Part shown: positions 36,118 to 45,666 of the stretch, one piece after another
How the letters are laid out: every line of letters starts with the position of its first letter
Numbering within the stretch: the first letter of the stretch is position 1
From: Clostridiales bacterium
GTDB taxonomy: Bacteria; Bacillota; Clostridia; Lachnospirales; Cellulosilyticaceae
Length of the DNA stretch: 64,000 nt
NCBI GenBank assembly: GCA_019418225.1
Contig: DYCF01000024.1
Coordinates: 1-64,000 of the forward strand
Direction of reading: 5' to 3'
Position numbers and translations under genes: made by a program
Notes under the pieces: model-generated
Databases searched by the model: none
Told to the model about the DNA's origin: nothing
The model's input: the letters and a program-made list of their open reading frames with translations, nothing else

Positions 36118-37347
36118 ATGAAATATGTTGTATTAGGTGCTTCTGCTGCTGGGATTAGCGGCGTTAAGAGACTTCGTGAATTAGATAAAACAGCTGAAAT
36201 TACTTTAATTTCAAAGGATGAAAAAGTTTACTCTAGATGTATTATGCATCATCTGATGGAAAATATCCGCAGCGTAGAACAACTTTCATTCGTAGAACCA
36301 AACTTTATGGAAAAATACAATATTAACTGGATGTCTGGCACACTTGCCACTAAAGTAGATCCTGCTACTAAAGAAGTTCATACTTCAAATGGCGACATTG
36401 TCCCATTTGATAAACTCCTTATTGCAACAGGTTCACATGTATTCTTCCCACCTATTCCAGGACTTAAAGAAGCTACAAATGCTATCGGTTTCCATGACCT
36501 TGATGAATGTGAAGCTATCTTAGAAAGACTTCCTAACATTCAAAACATCGTTGTCATGGGTGCTGGTCTTGTAGGGATTGATGCTGTAAGTGGCCTTCTT
36601 CACAAGGGTAAAAATATTACTTTAGTTGAAATGAGAGACCGTATGCTTTCTATTCAATTAGACCACATTGCTGCAAAAACTTATGAAGATGCCTTTGCTA
36701 AAGAAGGCGTAACACAGCTTTATAGCACAGGTGTACAAACACTTATTATGAATGACAACAATGAAATTACAGAAATCGCCTTAAACACTGGTGAGACAAT
36801 TCCTTGTGATTTACTTGTTGTCGCTTCTGGGGTACGCTCTAATGTAGAATTCTTACAAGATAGCGGCATTGAACTTGACCGTTTTGGTCTTGTCATTGAT
36901 CCACTTGGACAAACATCTCACCCAGATATTTACGGGGCTGGAGACGTTACGGGGCGTAATCCTATTTGGCCAGTAGCTGTTAAAGAAGGCATTATTGCTG
37001 CAAGTAATATGTGCGGCGTGTCTAAAGAAATGACAGACTTCTTTGCAAGTAAGTCTACAATGAACTTCTTAAACATTCCTACTATGTCACTAGGTCTCGC
37101 GCAACCTGAAGATCCTGAAAACTATGTAATTGAAATCGAACGAGATGCTCAAGGTAACTACAAAAAAATCGTTCATAAAGACGGTAAAATCTGTGGTGCC
37201 ATCTTACAAGGAGATTTATCTTACTCTGGGATTTTAACACAACTTATTCGTAACAATATCGATGTTTCAAAAGTTAAAAAACCACTTTTTAAAATTGACT
37301 ACTCAGATTTCTTCAATATCACAGAGAACTTTGAGTTCACATACTAG
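36118..37347 (+). CDS. NAD(P)/FAD-dependent oxidoreductase
   Basis: The 409-residue flavoprotein has the FAD motif VLGASAAGISGVKRL at the N-terminus and the NAD motif VVMGAGLVGIDAVSG near residue 145, then a GAGDV segment for FAD. It resembles NADH-dependent rubredoxin or nitrite-reductase flavoproteins. In this operon it probably feeds NADH electrons through the ferredoxin-like subunit to the nitrate reductase. Confidence 0.88.
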   Translation: MKYVVLGASAAGISGVKRLRELDKTAEITLISKDEKVYSRCIMHHLMENIRSVEQLSFVEPNFMEKYNINWMSGTLATKVDPATKEVHTSNGDIVPFDKLLIATGSHVFFPPIPGLKEATNAIGFHDLDECEAILERLPNIQNIVVMGAGLVGIDAVSGLLHKGKNITLVEMRDRMLSIQLDHIAAKTYEDAFAKEGVTQLYSTGVQTLIMNDNNEITEIALNTGETIPCDLLVVASGVRSNVEFLQDSGIELDRFGLVIDPLGQTSHPDIYGAGDVTGRNPIWPVAVKEGIIAASNMCGVSKEMTDFFASKSTMNFLNIPTMSLGLAQPEDPENYVIEIERDAQGNYKKIVHKDGKICGAILQGDLSYSGILTQLIRNNIDVSKVKKPLFKIDYSDFFNITENFEFTY

Positions 37348-37376
37348 TACGACTAACTTAATATAGGAGCTTAACA

Positions 37377-38318
37377 ATGGAAAAAAAATCTTTTATTGCT
37401 AAACTGCAAAATATGCCTGTAGCAATTCTGCCGACAATGGTAGGGGCTGCAACACTTTCAAATATGTACCTTCCACTAGGCTATACATGGGTACGCCACC
37501 TAACAATGTGGGCTGCTGCACTCGTAGTCATTGCCTACCTTATGAAAATCATTTTCCACTTTAACACTGTGAAAAATGAATATTCAAACACTGTTCCAGC
37601 TAGTTTATATGCTGGTCTTACAATGATAACAATGATTTTAGGAAGCTACATCTTTGACTTTAGCCCTGTAATTGGTAAGGCTTTATGGTCAATTGGTCTT
37701 GCTGTGCATTCAGTTCACCTTGTTGTTTTCATCTATCGTAATATTGTAAAAGGTGTTAATATCAATACTTTCGTACCAAGCTGGTTCGTTACATTCAACG
37801 GAATTATGGTAAGTACTGTAACAGGTACAGTGATGAATGAACCTACAATCTGTAAATTCATTGTTTACTATGGTATTGCAGCATTCGTAATCATTATGCC
37901 ATTTATGATTGTAAGACTTATTAAACATCCAATAGCAGATCCACTCTTCCACACAAAAGCAATTGTACTTGCACCATCAAGTCTTTGCGTGGTAAGTTAC
38001 TTAAACTTCATCACTGAGCCAAATGCTATTCTTGTTTATTTCTTATATGCAGCAGTATTTTGTTCTTTAATTTACATTTTAATTAACTTACCAAAATTCT
38101 TCTCATTTAAATTCCACCCTGGATTTGCGGGACTTACTTTCCCAATGGCAATTGGAATTGTAGCGTCTAACAAATTTGCTGGTTTCCTTACAGCTGGTGG
38201 ACATGAAATGTTCGGAAATATTATCAAACAAGTAGCTGGACTTCAACTTTATATCACAACAGCTATTATTGCATTTGTATTATTCAACTTTGCAATGATG
38301 TTAAAAAAAGATAAATAA
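37377..38318 (+). CDS. TDT-family (TehA/SLAC1-like) anion channel or transporter
   Basis: The 313-residue membrane protein has about ten spans and the TehA/Mae1 pattern (PLGYTWVRHLTMWAAALVV, WFVTFNGIMVSTVTG, FHPGFAGLTFPMAIGI). The fold is that of the SLAC1 family, in which plant members conduct nitrate and fungal ones export sulfite. Last gene of the nitrate reductase operon, so nitrate or nitrite passage is a fair inference. No NarK is present. Confidence 0.85.
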   Translation: MEKKSFIAKLQNMPVAILPTMVGAATLSNMYLPLGYTWVRHLTMWAAALVVIAYLMKIIFHFNTVKNEYSNTVPASLYAGLTMITMILGSYIFDFSPVIGKALWSIGLAVHSVHLVVFIYRNIVKGVNINTFVPSWFVTFNGIMVSTVTGTVMNEPTICKFIVYYGIAAFVIIMPFMIVRLIKHPIADPLFHTKAIVLAPSSLCVVSYLNFITEPNAILVYFLYAAVFCSLIYILINLPKFFSFKFHPGFAGLTFPMAIGIVASNKFAGFLTAGGHEMFGNIIKQVAGLQLYITTAIIAFVLFNFAMMLKKDK

Positions 38319-38320
38319 TC

Positions 38321-38388
38321 TATAGCGAAATCAACTAAAACCTTGAAATATAGGTGTAGGTAAATAGGTTTCTCTCAATATTTATAGA
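38321..38388 (-). repeat. Partial inverted copy of the double-hairpin repeat
   Basis: The reverse complement of the second hairpin of the dispersed repeat, with TATA at both ends. It keeps AACTAAAACCTTGAAATATA and GTAGGTAAAT but lacks the first hairpin. Directly after the TDT gene; the only copy in this orientation. The rest of the 38319-38646 gap holds a terminator and AT-rich sequence. Confidence 0.75.
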
Positions 38389-38398
38389 TTAGAAAAGT

Positions 38399-38448
38399 AA
38401 AAGGCCGAGAGATGATTCTACTTAAGTAGTAGGCATCTTTCGGCTTTT
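38399..38448 (+). terminator. Terminator of the nitrate reductase operon
   Basis: A long imperfect stem built on AAAAGGCCGAGAGATG and CATCTTTCGGCTTTTT, with a T run. Confidence 0.75.
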
Positions 38449-38646
38449 TATCATATTTCTGCTTATAATACAGTACTATGTTTATGAGGCAGCAATATTT
38501 GTAGTAACTATTATGACACACATCTTATATCCTATGATTTAAAAGTCGATTATAATGAATTTAATTAAATACATATTTATAGATTGGCGGCCTATCCTAT
38601 ATTTATAGTAGACCGTTATTTTATTGAAATGAAAGGAGTTAATTCA

Positions 38647-39252
38647 ATGAAAGAAGATATTGTTACTTTAATTTTAATGGGCGGAGAAAATAAACGTATG
38701 GGGGGCAATCATAAGGCCTTTTTGGAGTTTCAAGGGGAGAGCTTTTTAGAAAAAATTGTTCATGAAATGGCTCCTTTTTCTCCTGTAGTATTATCTGTGA
38801 ATGAAGCTGAGAAGTTCAATCGCTTAAATAATCCTGTACTTGCAAATTATCCGATGATTATTGATGAAGTTAAAGGGATTGGCCCTATGGGCGGTATCTA
38901 TACAGCACTTAAAGAACTTGACTATACTTATGTTTTTGTAACTGCTTGTGATATGCCTTTTATGACAGCCAAGCTTGGTGAATTTATGTATGAAAAAATA
39001 AAAGCACTAAAGCCTGCACCTTCTGCCTTAGTCTTAAGTGATCATGAAGGTAAATTCTCTCCTCTAGGCGGCATTTACTCCAAACAACTCCTGCCTTATA
39101 TTGAAGAAATGATTAAGAACGAAAACTATCGTCTTGGAAAGCTACTTAAAATATCTGATGCTTTTATCTTGCCGATTAGTGAAACGCCTTTTAATGACGA
39201 CGTGCTTCGCAATATCAACACTCCAGATGAATATAACGGCATACTACTGTAA
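38647..39252 (+). CDS. mobA: Molybdenum cofactor guanylyltransferase MobA
   Basis: The 201-residue protein from the ATG at 38647 (AAAGGAG upstream) has the nucleotidyltransferase opening LILMGGENKRMGGNHKAF and the metal-binding motif TACDMPFM. It attaches GMP to molybdopterin to give MGD, the cofactor form used by DMSO-reductase-family enzymes such as the nitrate reductase next door. The longer frame to 38584 starts with TTG and lacks a ribosome site. Confidence 0.93.
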   Translation: MKEDIVTLILMGGENKRMGGNHKAFLEFQGESFLEKIVHEMAPFSPVVLSVNEAEKFNRLNNPVLANYPMIIDEVKGIGPMGGIYTALKELDYTYVFVTACDMPFMTAKLGEFMYEKIKALKPAPSALVLSDHEGKFSPLGGIYSKQLLPYIEEMIKNENYRLGKLLKISDAFILPISETPFNDDVLRNINTPDEYNGILL

Positions 39253-39253
39253 T

Positions 39254-39302
39254 AAAGGTGCTGCCAGGAAACTCTAGATTTCGTTTCCTAGCAGCACCTT
39301 TA
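39254..39302. terminator. Terminator after mobA
   Basis: A stem AAAGGTGCTGCCAGGAAAC / GTTTCCTAGCAGCACCTTT (one mismatch), directly after the mobA stop. Confidence 0.8.
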
Positions 39303-39429
39303 TTGATTACCATCTACGTTCATAATCTTGCTTTAAAATCCCATATAACTCATGATCGCCATATGAGCCATCTTTCTCCCCTCCTATATACTTTTATCAG
39401 TATTTTTATCAGTATCACCCTTTTTCTTT

Positions 39430-41913
39430 TTAATTACAATAGATTAAATTGCTATCCATGTATCCTTTGACTAATTCATATCCTTTTTCATATTCTAGCT
39501 CATCAATACATTCTTTAACTTGCTGTAAAAACTTTTCTTCATTACTACCATAACTATATTTTTTAATTTCTTTTATCGCTTGATCTAATAAATCTAAATC
39601 CATCTGTTCAAAGCCATTTTTTAATACAGCTAACTGATTAAACTGTATTTCTAATAAGTATTCTTTTTCCTGCTGCGTTATTTCTAACTGGCTCTCCTCT
39701 AAAAATTCTTTCAGTGCCTTGCAGACCTTTTGTACTACTTCTTGAAGCTGAGGTAATAATTCTTCAATCTTCTTTATATTGCACGCATTTGCTGCGCTTT
39801 CTAATTGTTCACTAATCTGTGCAATATAAGATATGCCTATATTACGGCTCATCCCCTTAATGCCATGTACATTTATTTTAAAGTCCTTTAAATTCCACTT
39901 ATACTGTTCTTCAAGGTTATTACTAATTTCAGTGACTTCCTTCACGTAAGTTTTTAACACCTCTTTATAAAGTGCTGTATTCCCATTTAACTTATGAAGT
40001 ACCTCTTCTACCTGACCGCCTAAGATATCATTCAGCCTACTTATTTCATCCTTGTGTTTCCCAGTCGACTTTTTATTGTCTTCCGCTACTTTATTATCAT
40101 ATACAATTAATCTTTGTGGTAAATAGGTTAGTAAGATTTTATGCAGTTTAGTGACATCAATAGGCTTTGAAATATATTCTGTGAATCCTTCTTTAATAAA
40201 CTCCTCCCTTGCTCCTATAATTGCATTAGCTGTTAGCGCAATTATTGGTGTATCTTGATTGTATATATGTGGATGCTTTCGAATATATCTTATCGTCTCA
40301 ATGCCATTCATCTCTGGCATCATATGATCCATAAAGACTAAATCATATGCCTTATTTTCAAGTGCCTCTAAGCATGCCCTGCCACTTAATACTGTCTCCA
40401 TTTCAAATTTATAACACGCCATTAAACCCTTGGCTACCTCTAGATTGACTTTGTTATCATCTACAATAAGTATTCTTGCTTGAGGCGCTCTAAAGCTTAC
40501 TTGATTTTCTTCATCTAAAGAATCTATTCTCTTACGCGTAGGCATAAGGTTTATAATCTTTTGAGGAAGTGTTATGATAAACTCACTTCCCTCTCCATAA
40601 ACACTTCTTACCTCAATGCCTCCGTTCATTAAATCTAAAAATCCTTTGCAAATGCATAAACCTAAGCCTGTTCCTTCTAATCCATGATTTCTTTTTATAT
40701 CGAGTCTTTCAAAGCTATTAAAAAGCTTCTCTAAGTCCTCTTCTTTAATACCTATTCCTGTATCTTTAATGCTTATTCTCAGCCTTGCTTCATCCCTATA
40801 TCTTTCCCAATCAAGGATTACCCTAATTTCTCCTTCATTTGTATACTTCACTGCATTTCCCAATATATTTACTAGAATCTGCTTCACTCTAATTTCATCT
40901 CCATATAACCAACTCGGTAAGTCCTTTGCAATATCTACTGTCAACTTAATTGGGCGACCTCCTAAACGAAATCTCATCATCTGCACTATATCGTTTAACA
41001 CCATTCTTGGGTCATACTGGCCATTTACAATCTCCATTTTACCTGATTCAATCTTAGATAAATCTAATATATCATTAATAATAGAAAGTAATGATGTGGC
41101 TGCCCTTTGAATATTAGTAGCCTTATCTCTTACTGTATCTGTAATTTCTTCTCTTATAACAAGCTCCGTCATCCCTAAAATCACATTCATAGGTGTACGA
41201 ATCTCATGTGACATATTTGCTAGAAACTGACTTTTTGCAAGGTTAGCTTCTTCTGCTTCTTGCTTAGCAAGTTCAATCTTCCTTACAGATTCCTCTAACA
41301 TTTGCTTATGTCTTTTCATTTCTTCATGCTGCTTGCGAAAAATCTGCTTTTGCATATAAAACATCGTTCCAGTCATTAAACTTACTATAATAACCCCTAA
41401 CAAATTATCTCGTGTACTTTCTTGTATATTAATCCAAGTTATAATGCCACTATCTTTCTCAAGCCTCATTTTATATGTTAAGATACATGCTGCAATCTCC
41501 AAAACTACCATAATCGGCAGCGCCTTACCTTCTATTAACGTAAAGCTTAAAATAATCCCAAAAATAAAGTAACTTGGAATACTACTTGTAAGACCTGATG
41601 AAGACATAAAAAGTATAGGCAGACAAATTAAATTAAGTACACCACATGCCACAATGGCACTTACTTTATAATCTTTTTTCCAATTAGTATATATAAAGAT
41701 TCCCCATGTAAAGGCTGTCAAAAACAGATTTAGGCTTATTAACACCTTGGATGTATAACAAAATACTGCTATTACCGAGTTTATAGCAGATGTCAGAAAT
41801 CCACCTATAGTAATTGTGTTAATAAGCTTCATATTAAACGCCATATCTTCATTAAAGTACTTATCTATAAACTTATTAATATATTTTATCGTATAAATTT
41901 CATGCCTCTTCAT
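39430..41913 (-). CDS. Hybrid sensor histidine kinase with receiver and Hpt domains
   Basis: The 827-residue protein has six or so membrane spans (1-190) with little outside the membrane, a coiled linker, the HisKA dimer helix with phospho-His H236 (FLANMSHEIRTPMN), an ATPase domain (N box LGNAVKYTN; DTGIGI; GTGLGL), a receiver with D529 (LVFMDHMMP), and a C-terminal Hpt domain with H683 (INVHGIKG). It is a full phosphorelay in one chain; the final regulator is not encoded nearby. The signal is probably sensed within the membrane. Confidence 0.92.
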   Translation of the reverse strand: MKRHEIYTIKYINKFIDKYFNEDMAFNMKLINTITIGGFLTSAINSVIAVFCYTSKVLISLNLFLTAFTWGIFIYTNWKKDYKVSAIVACGVLNLICLPILFMSSSGLTSSIPSYFIFGIILSFTLIEGKALPIMVVLEIAACILTYKMRLEKDSGIITWINIQESTRDNLLGVIIVSLMTGTMFYMQKQIFRKQHEEMKRHKQMLEESVRKIELAKQEAEEANLAKSQFLANMSHEIRTPMNVILGMTELVIREEITDTVRDKATNIQRAATSLLSIINDILDLSKIESGKMEIVNGQYDPRMVLNDIVQMMRFRLGGRPIKLTVDIAKDLPSWLYGDEIRVKQILVNILGNAVKYTNEGEIRVILDWERYRDEARLRISIKDTGIGIKEEDLEKLFNSFERLDIKRNHGLEGTGLGLCICKGFLDLMNGGIEVRSVYGEGSEFIITLPQKIINLMPTRKRIDSLDEENQVSFRAPQARILIVDDNKVNLEVAKGLMACYKFEMETVLSGRACLEALENKAYDLVFMDHMMPEMNGIETIRYIRKHPHIYNQDTPIIALTANAIIGAREEFIKEGFTEYISKPIDVTKLHKILLTYLPQRLIVYDNKVAEDNKKSTGKHKDEISRLNDILGGQVEEVLHKLNGNTALYKEVLKTYVKEVTEISNNLEEQYKWNLKDFKINVHGIKGMSRNIGISYIAQISEQLESAANACNIKKIEELLPQLQEVVQKVCKALKEFLEESQLEITQQEKEYLLEIQFNQLAVLKNGFEQMDLDLLDQAIKEIKKYSYGSNEEKFLQQVKECIDELEYEKGYELVKGYMDSNLIYCN

Positions 41914-41970
41914 TCTAACCCTCTTATATCATTTGCCATATGCATATTTCAATTATATAGACTATTTATC

Positions 41971-42418
41971 TATAGATTTCACATTTATAAATTTTAGTTA
42001 TCCCTAGTTTTGAGTCATGTGAAATCATTGTGAGAAACCTCTTTACCTACATGTATATTTCAAGGTTTTAGTTGGTTTCTCTATAGATTTCACATTTATA
42101 AATTTTAGTTATCCCTAGTTTTGAGTCATGTGAAATCATTGTGAGAAACCTCTTTACCTACATGTATATTTCAAGGTTTTACTTGGTTTCTCTATAGATT
42201 TCACATTTATAAATTTTAGTTATTCACAGTTTTGAGTCATGTGAAATCATTATGAGAAACCTCTTTACCTACATGTATATTTCAAGGTTTTACTTGGTTT
42301 CTCTATAGATTTCACATTTATAAATTTTAGTTATTCACAGTTTTGAGTCATGTGAAATCATTATGAGAAACCTCTTTACCTACATGTATATTTCAAGGTT
42401 TTACTTGGTTTCTCTATA
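41971..42418 (+). repeat. Four tandem copies of the double-hairpin repeat
   Basis: Copies start at 41971, 42082, 42193 and 42304, an exact 111-bp period, with neighbouring copies sharing one TATA. Copies 1-2 resemble each other more, as do copies 3-4 (TTAGTTATCCCTAGTT against TTAGTTATTCACAGTT), so a two-copy unit may have been duplicated. Both stems are kept in all copies. It fills most of the gene-free gap 41914-42451. Confidence 0.92.
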
Positions 42419-42451
42419 ATATCGACAGCTATAAGAGTTTACATAATAGGA

Positions 42452-43708
42452 TTATAAAACCACCTGATATAAAATATCTATAGTTTGCCCAATACAAATT
42501 TCACCCTTTTTACAGAATAACTCTCTTTCCTTTAAAATTTCTGTTTCTATACATTTAGTGCCTTGATGCCATTTATCATCTAAAAACATAATGATTGTTG
42601 CTAACTGATCCTTAGTGACATAATCATCTTCTTCTAGCCCCATAAGCCCTATAATTTCATCTACATATGACTCTGGATAATTTTTACCTATTCTTTTTAA
42701 AATGCATGCCAACTGTCTTGTTCGAATCGGCTTTTGGAAATCTTCACCTCGACTTACCCATCCTCTTTCTTCAAAGTGTAAAACCGCCTGCTGCATTGCC
42801 ATAGAAATAGATTTGTTATCTAATATATACGTGCCATCCACTTCTCTTAAGCTAAAATTTTCTCTACCATATTCAAACAGTTTATTAATATCTTCATACT
42901 GAGTAGGTGTGCTATCTTTCATTACTACTGCAATAAGTTCAATATTGTCATATACTGCTTTCGCCACTAACGTCTGCTTCGCATCATCATGAAAGCCTGT
43001 CTTACAAGCAACTACATGTGAATTATAATAAGGTGTTTCACGCTTAAGTAACCTAGAGGAATTAGTTATCTGGAAACTCGTTCCTTTATTATAGATATTA
43101 AAAGTATGCCGCGCAGTTCCTGCTATCTCTTCAACTAAAGGGTCATCAAAAGCACCTCTTGCAATTTGTGCCATATCATAAGGTGTCGTATAATGCGCAG
43201 GGTCATGATAGCCATGAGGATTTACAAAATGAGATTCATAAGCCCCTAAGCTTTGTGCTTTAGCATTCATCTGAGCTGCAAAATTTGAAATATCTCCTGC
43301 CGTACTACATGCCAAATCATAAGCAATGAAGTTATCAGACCCCAAAAGTAGGCCATATAAGCCTTCTTTTTTAGTATAACTATCTCCCACCTCTAAGCCT
43401 ATTTGGCTGCTATCTCCTGGCACATTTTCTATACATGCCTGAGACTTTGTAATAATCGCATCATCATCTAATTCCTCTGATACAATAAGTGCTGTTAAAA
43501 TCTTCGTAATACTAGCCGGATAAAGCGCCTCGTGCGCATTTTTCTCATACAATATTGTATTTGTCTTTGGCTCAATCAAAATAGCACCTTCTGCAGCTAT
43601 TTCAGGTTCTGCCATAATAGACTCTGTCATCGTTGGTACTGCTAACATTGAACTCGTTATGCCTAACGTAAGTATACAAATTAACCTTCTCATTCCCTTT
43701 CGTACCAT
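42452..43708 (-). CDS. D-alanyl-D-alanine carboxypeptidase (PBP5/DacF family)
   Basis: The 418-residue protein has a signal peptide (LICILTLGITSSMLAVPTM), and the serine peptidase motifs SITK (ALYPASITKIL), SDN (LGSDNFIAYD) and KTG (ACKTGFHDD). It trims the terminal D-Ala of peptidoglycan stem peptides. The C-terminal part (about 280-380) resembles an S-layer-homology-like segment rather than the usual PBP5 tail. GGGGAG precedes the ATG. Confidence 0.9.
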   Translation of the reverse strand: MVRKGMRRLICILTLGITSSMLAVPTMTESIMAEPEIAAEGAILIEPKTNTILYEKNAHEALYPASITKILTALIVSEELDDDAIITKSQACIENVPGDSSQIGLEVGDSYTKKEGLYGLLLGSDNFIAYDLACSTAGDISNFAAQMNAKAQSLGAYESHFVNPHGYHDPAHYTTPYDMAQIARGAFDDPLVEEIAGTARHTFNIYNKGTSFQITNSSRLLKRETPYYNSHVVACKTGFHDDAKQTLVAKAVYDNIELIAVVMKDSTPTQYEDINKLFEYGRENFSLREVDGTYILDNKSISMAMQQAVLHFEERGWVSRGEDFQKPIRTRQLACILKRIGKNYPESYVDEIIGLMGLEEDDYVTKDQLATIIMFLDDKWHQGTKCIETEILKERELFCKKGEICIGQTIDILYQVVL

Positions 43709-43855
43709 TTTCTCCCCATCCTATCTTCTCTTGTTTAATAAATGTTTTACTATATTTTACCATTTTATCTTTATTTTCTCAATATTATATGTATCATTGC
43801 TTGACAGATAATATATTTAATACTGCAATACAAGAGAATCCTTAGATTCAAAAAT

Positions 43856-43895
43856 AGAGGTATCGTGAAACTATTTATAGTTTCACGATACCTCT
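43856..43895 (-). terminator. Terminator of the DUF2809 operon
   Basis: A perfect 18-bp stem AGAGGTATCGTGAAACTA / TAGTTTCACGATACCTCT lies after the stop at 43927. Confidence 0.85.
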
Positions 43896-43926
43896 TTACT
43901 TAAAGTGTATTTTTAGTGAACATCAT

Positions 43927-44370
43927 CTATTCTACTAATCTAATTTTAGTATCCTTTTGATGTATCCTTATTTGATTTCTTATGAGACTTAAACTAATGT
44001 TTATCCCGCCTCCTAAAATAATTCCTACTGTATAGCAGATTAAATCTGACCATAAAAATCCTCTACCTAGAACTAAGGCCCCAAATGTTGTCTCCCGAAT
44101 ATGATTAATCCACTGCGCCTGATAAAGCTGAGAAATTTCAATTCCAAAGCTAAATAGCAGTGCAATACACACCGCTTTATACACCTTCATAGGCGGTGAT
44201 AAAAAGCGTAGCCCGAAATATACCATCATTGCCCATAATGTGTCCCCTGCATAAAGCCTTATAAATTCTGGCAAATATGTACCTAACTTTCTAGAGGCAA
44301 GACCTAATATCATAATGCTTAGCGTCAAAATGCCATATAGTATCCGTTCTTTAAACATATTCTTTTTCAT
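43927..44370 (-). CDS. DUF2809 membrane protein
   Basis: The 147-residue protein from the ATG at 44370 has about four spans and the DUF2809 pattern GLASRKLGTYLPEFIRLYAG, DTLWAMMVYFGL, SFGIEISQLYQ and GRGFLWSDLICY. VanZ proteins are distant look-alikes. Function unknown. Pairs with the small zinc-ribbon protein upstream. Confidence 0.85.
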   Translation of the reverse strand: MKKNMFKERILYGILTLSIMILGLASRKLGTYLPEFIRLYAGDTLWAMMVYFGLRFLSPPMKVYKAVCIALLFSFGIEISQLYQAQWINHIRETTFGALVLGRGFLWSDLICYTVGIILGGGINISLSLIRNQIRIHQKDTKIRLVE

Positions 44371-44394
44371 ATACTCACCCACTTCAATAGCCTA

Positions 44395-44736
44395 CTATGC
44401 AATCATCTTGCAGAGTATTAAAATGAGTAGTGCTATAACGACCAAGCCGACATACATGATTACTTCTAAGTGATGTGTCTGAATCTCTAACTCATTCATC
44501 ATGCGTTCAAAATCGATACCAGTTCTATAAAAATGAGATTTCTTGATGGCCTCATCAAATTTAATTTTTAATGCGTGTTTCTCTTCCTTTGTGTAGCCAT
44601 CCCACATTTCTTTTTCTATTTTTGTATTATACATAGATGTACTGCATTCACTACATAGTTGCAGTTCTTCTTCATTCTCATGCACTGCACTGCCTAAAAA
44701 GCCACATTTTGGACAATAATAAATATATCTTTTCAT
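44395..44736 (-). CDS. Small zinc-ribbon membrane protein
   Basis: The 113-residue protein has a zinc ribbon (YYCPKCGFLG and LCSECSTSM), a charged middle and one C-terminal span (VIMYVGLVVIALLILILCKMI). No family was recognised. It lies 24 bp before the DUF2809 gene and is probably cotranscribed. Confidence 0.7.
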   Translation of the reverse strand: MKRYIYYCPKCGFLGSAVHENEEELQLCSECSTSMYNTKIEKEMWDGYTKEEKHALKIKFDEAIKKSHFYRTGIDFERMMNELEIQTHHLEVIMYVGLVVIALLILILCKMIA

Positions 44737-44814
44737 GTAATCACCCCACTATGAATATTAAAAAAATAATATCTTTTCTTACAATAATAACATAAATACT
44801 TATCTACGTATATT

Positions 44815-44988
44815 TATAGATTCATATTTGCAAAATCTATAAAGAAAACTGTTTATCTGATGTATCATTTAGATTTATAGTTGATTTCTCTATAAAACAT
44901 AATAAATAGCTATATAGATTTCACATTTATAAAATTTAGTTACTCATAGTTTTGTGGTATATTTCAAGTTTTCAATTGTTTTCTCTAT
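44815..44988 (+). repeat. Two decayed copies of the double-hairpin repeat
   Basis: 44815-44894 keeps the TATAGATT start, a GAAAAC-type second stem and the TTTCTCTATA end, with a variant loop (TGATGTATCATTTAGA) like that of the copy at 59476-59584. 44913-44988 keeps the start and end but has lost the right side of stem 1 and the left side of stem 2. Both lie in the gene-free gap 44737-45165; the rest of the gap holds a terminator. Confidence 0.75.
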
Positions 44989-45027
44989 CACTTATGAATA
45001 TGAAATTATTTTAAAAGTAAAGAAAAC

Positions 45028-45079
45028 AAAAAGGAAGTGTTGCGAAATTCGTCAAATCATTTCGTAACACTTCCTTTTT
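45028..45079 (-). terminator. Terminator of the molybdenum cofactor operon
   Basis: A 21-bp stem with one mismatch (AAAAAGGAAGTGTTGCGAAAT with its complement at 45059-45079) lies about 90 bp after the mogA stop and has a T run on each side. Confidence 0.8.
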
Positions 45080-45165
45080 AAGGTCGTATGAATCATTTTT
45101 TAACTCGTATAGCACATTGTCTTTGTCCATTGAACACGCCCTATAGGATTTATATCATAATATCT

Positions 45166-45666
45166 TTATTTATGATCTGGCATGGCACATTCCGATGCGC
45201 TTCCTATTAATATTTCAATACCATGTTGTAGACTTCCCATAATGCTTTCTAAGTTTTCTCTTACAGCTTTAGGACTACCTGGCAGATTAATAATTAATGT
45301 ATCCTTTCGAATCCCCGCTGCACTACGACTCAACATCGCACGTGGCGTAATCTGAAGGCTATAGTAACGCATAGCTTCTGGAATACCTGGTACCTGCTTT
45401 TCTACGATATCTAATGTAGCTTCTGGTGTACAATCTCTCTTTGAAAACCCTGTGCCACCTGTTGTTAAAATTAGGTCCACACGTTTTTCATCACACCAAG
45501 TTTTCATCATTTCTGAAAGCTGTGCCCTTTCATCAGGTAAAATCACATATTCGACTACCTTAAAGCCTTTTTCTTCCACCATCTCTTGAATGACTTTACC
45601 ACTTTGGTCTTCTCTTTCACCCTTTGAACCTTTATCACTCGCTGTGATAATACCAACTCTAATCAT
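45166..45666 (-). CDS. mogA: Molybdopterin adenylyltransferase, MogA/MoaB family
   Basis: The 166-residue protein from the ATG at 45666 (MIRVGIITASDKGSKGERED) has the MogA motifs TTGGTGFSKRDCTPEA and INLPGSPKAV. It adenylates molybdopterin before metal insertion. The start overlaps the MOSC gene by 8 bp; the longer frame to 45708 would overlap it far more and is unlikely. Confidence 0.92.
   Translation of the reverse strand: MIRVGIITASDKGSKGEREDQSGKVIQEMVEEKGFKVVEYVILPDERAQLSEMMKTWCDEKRVDLILTTGGTGFSKRDCTPEATLDIVEKQVPGIPEAMRYYSLQITPRAMLSRSAAGIRKDTLIINLPGSPKAVRENLESIMGSLQHGIEILIGSASECAMPDHK

Noticed and set aside
39258..39470. Plus-strand frame after mobA
   Set aside because: It begins inside the terminator hairpin and is AT-rich with no family resemblance.
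43927..44370. VanZ resistance protein
   Set aside because: The motif order (GLASRK, GDTLWAMM, GRGFLWSDL) fits DUF2809 better.
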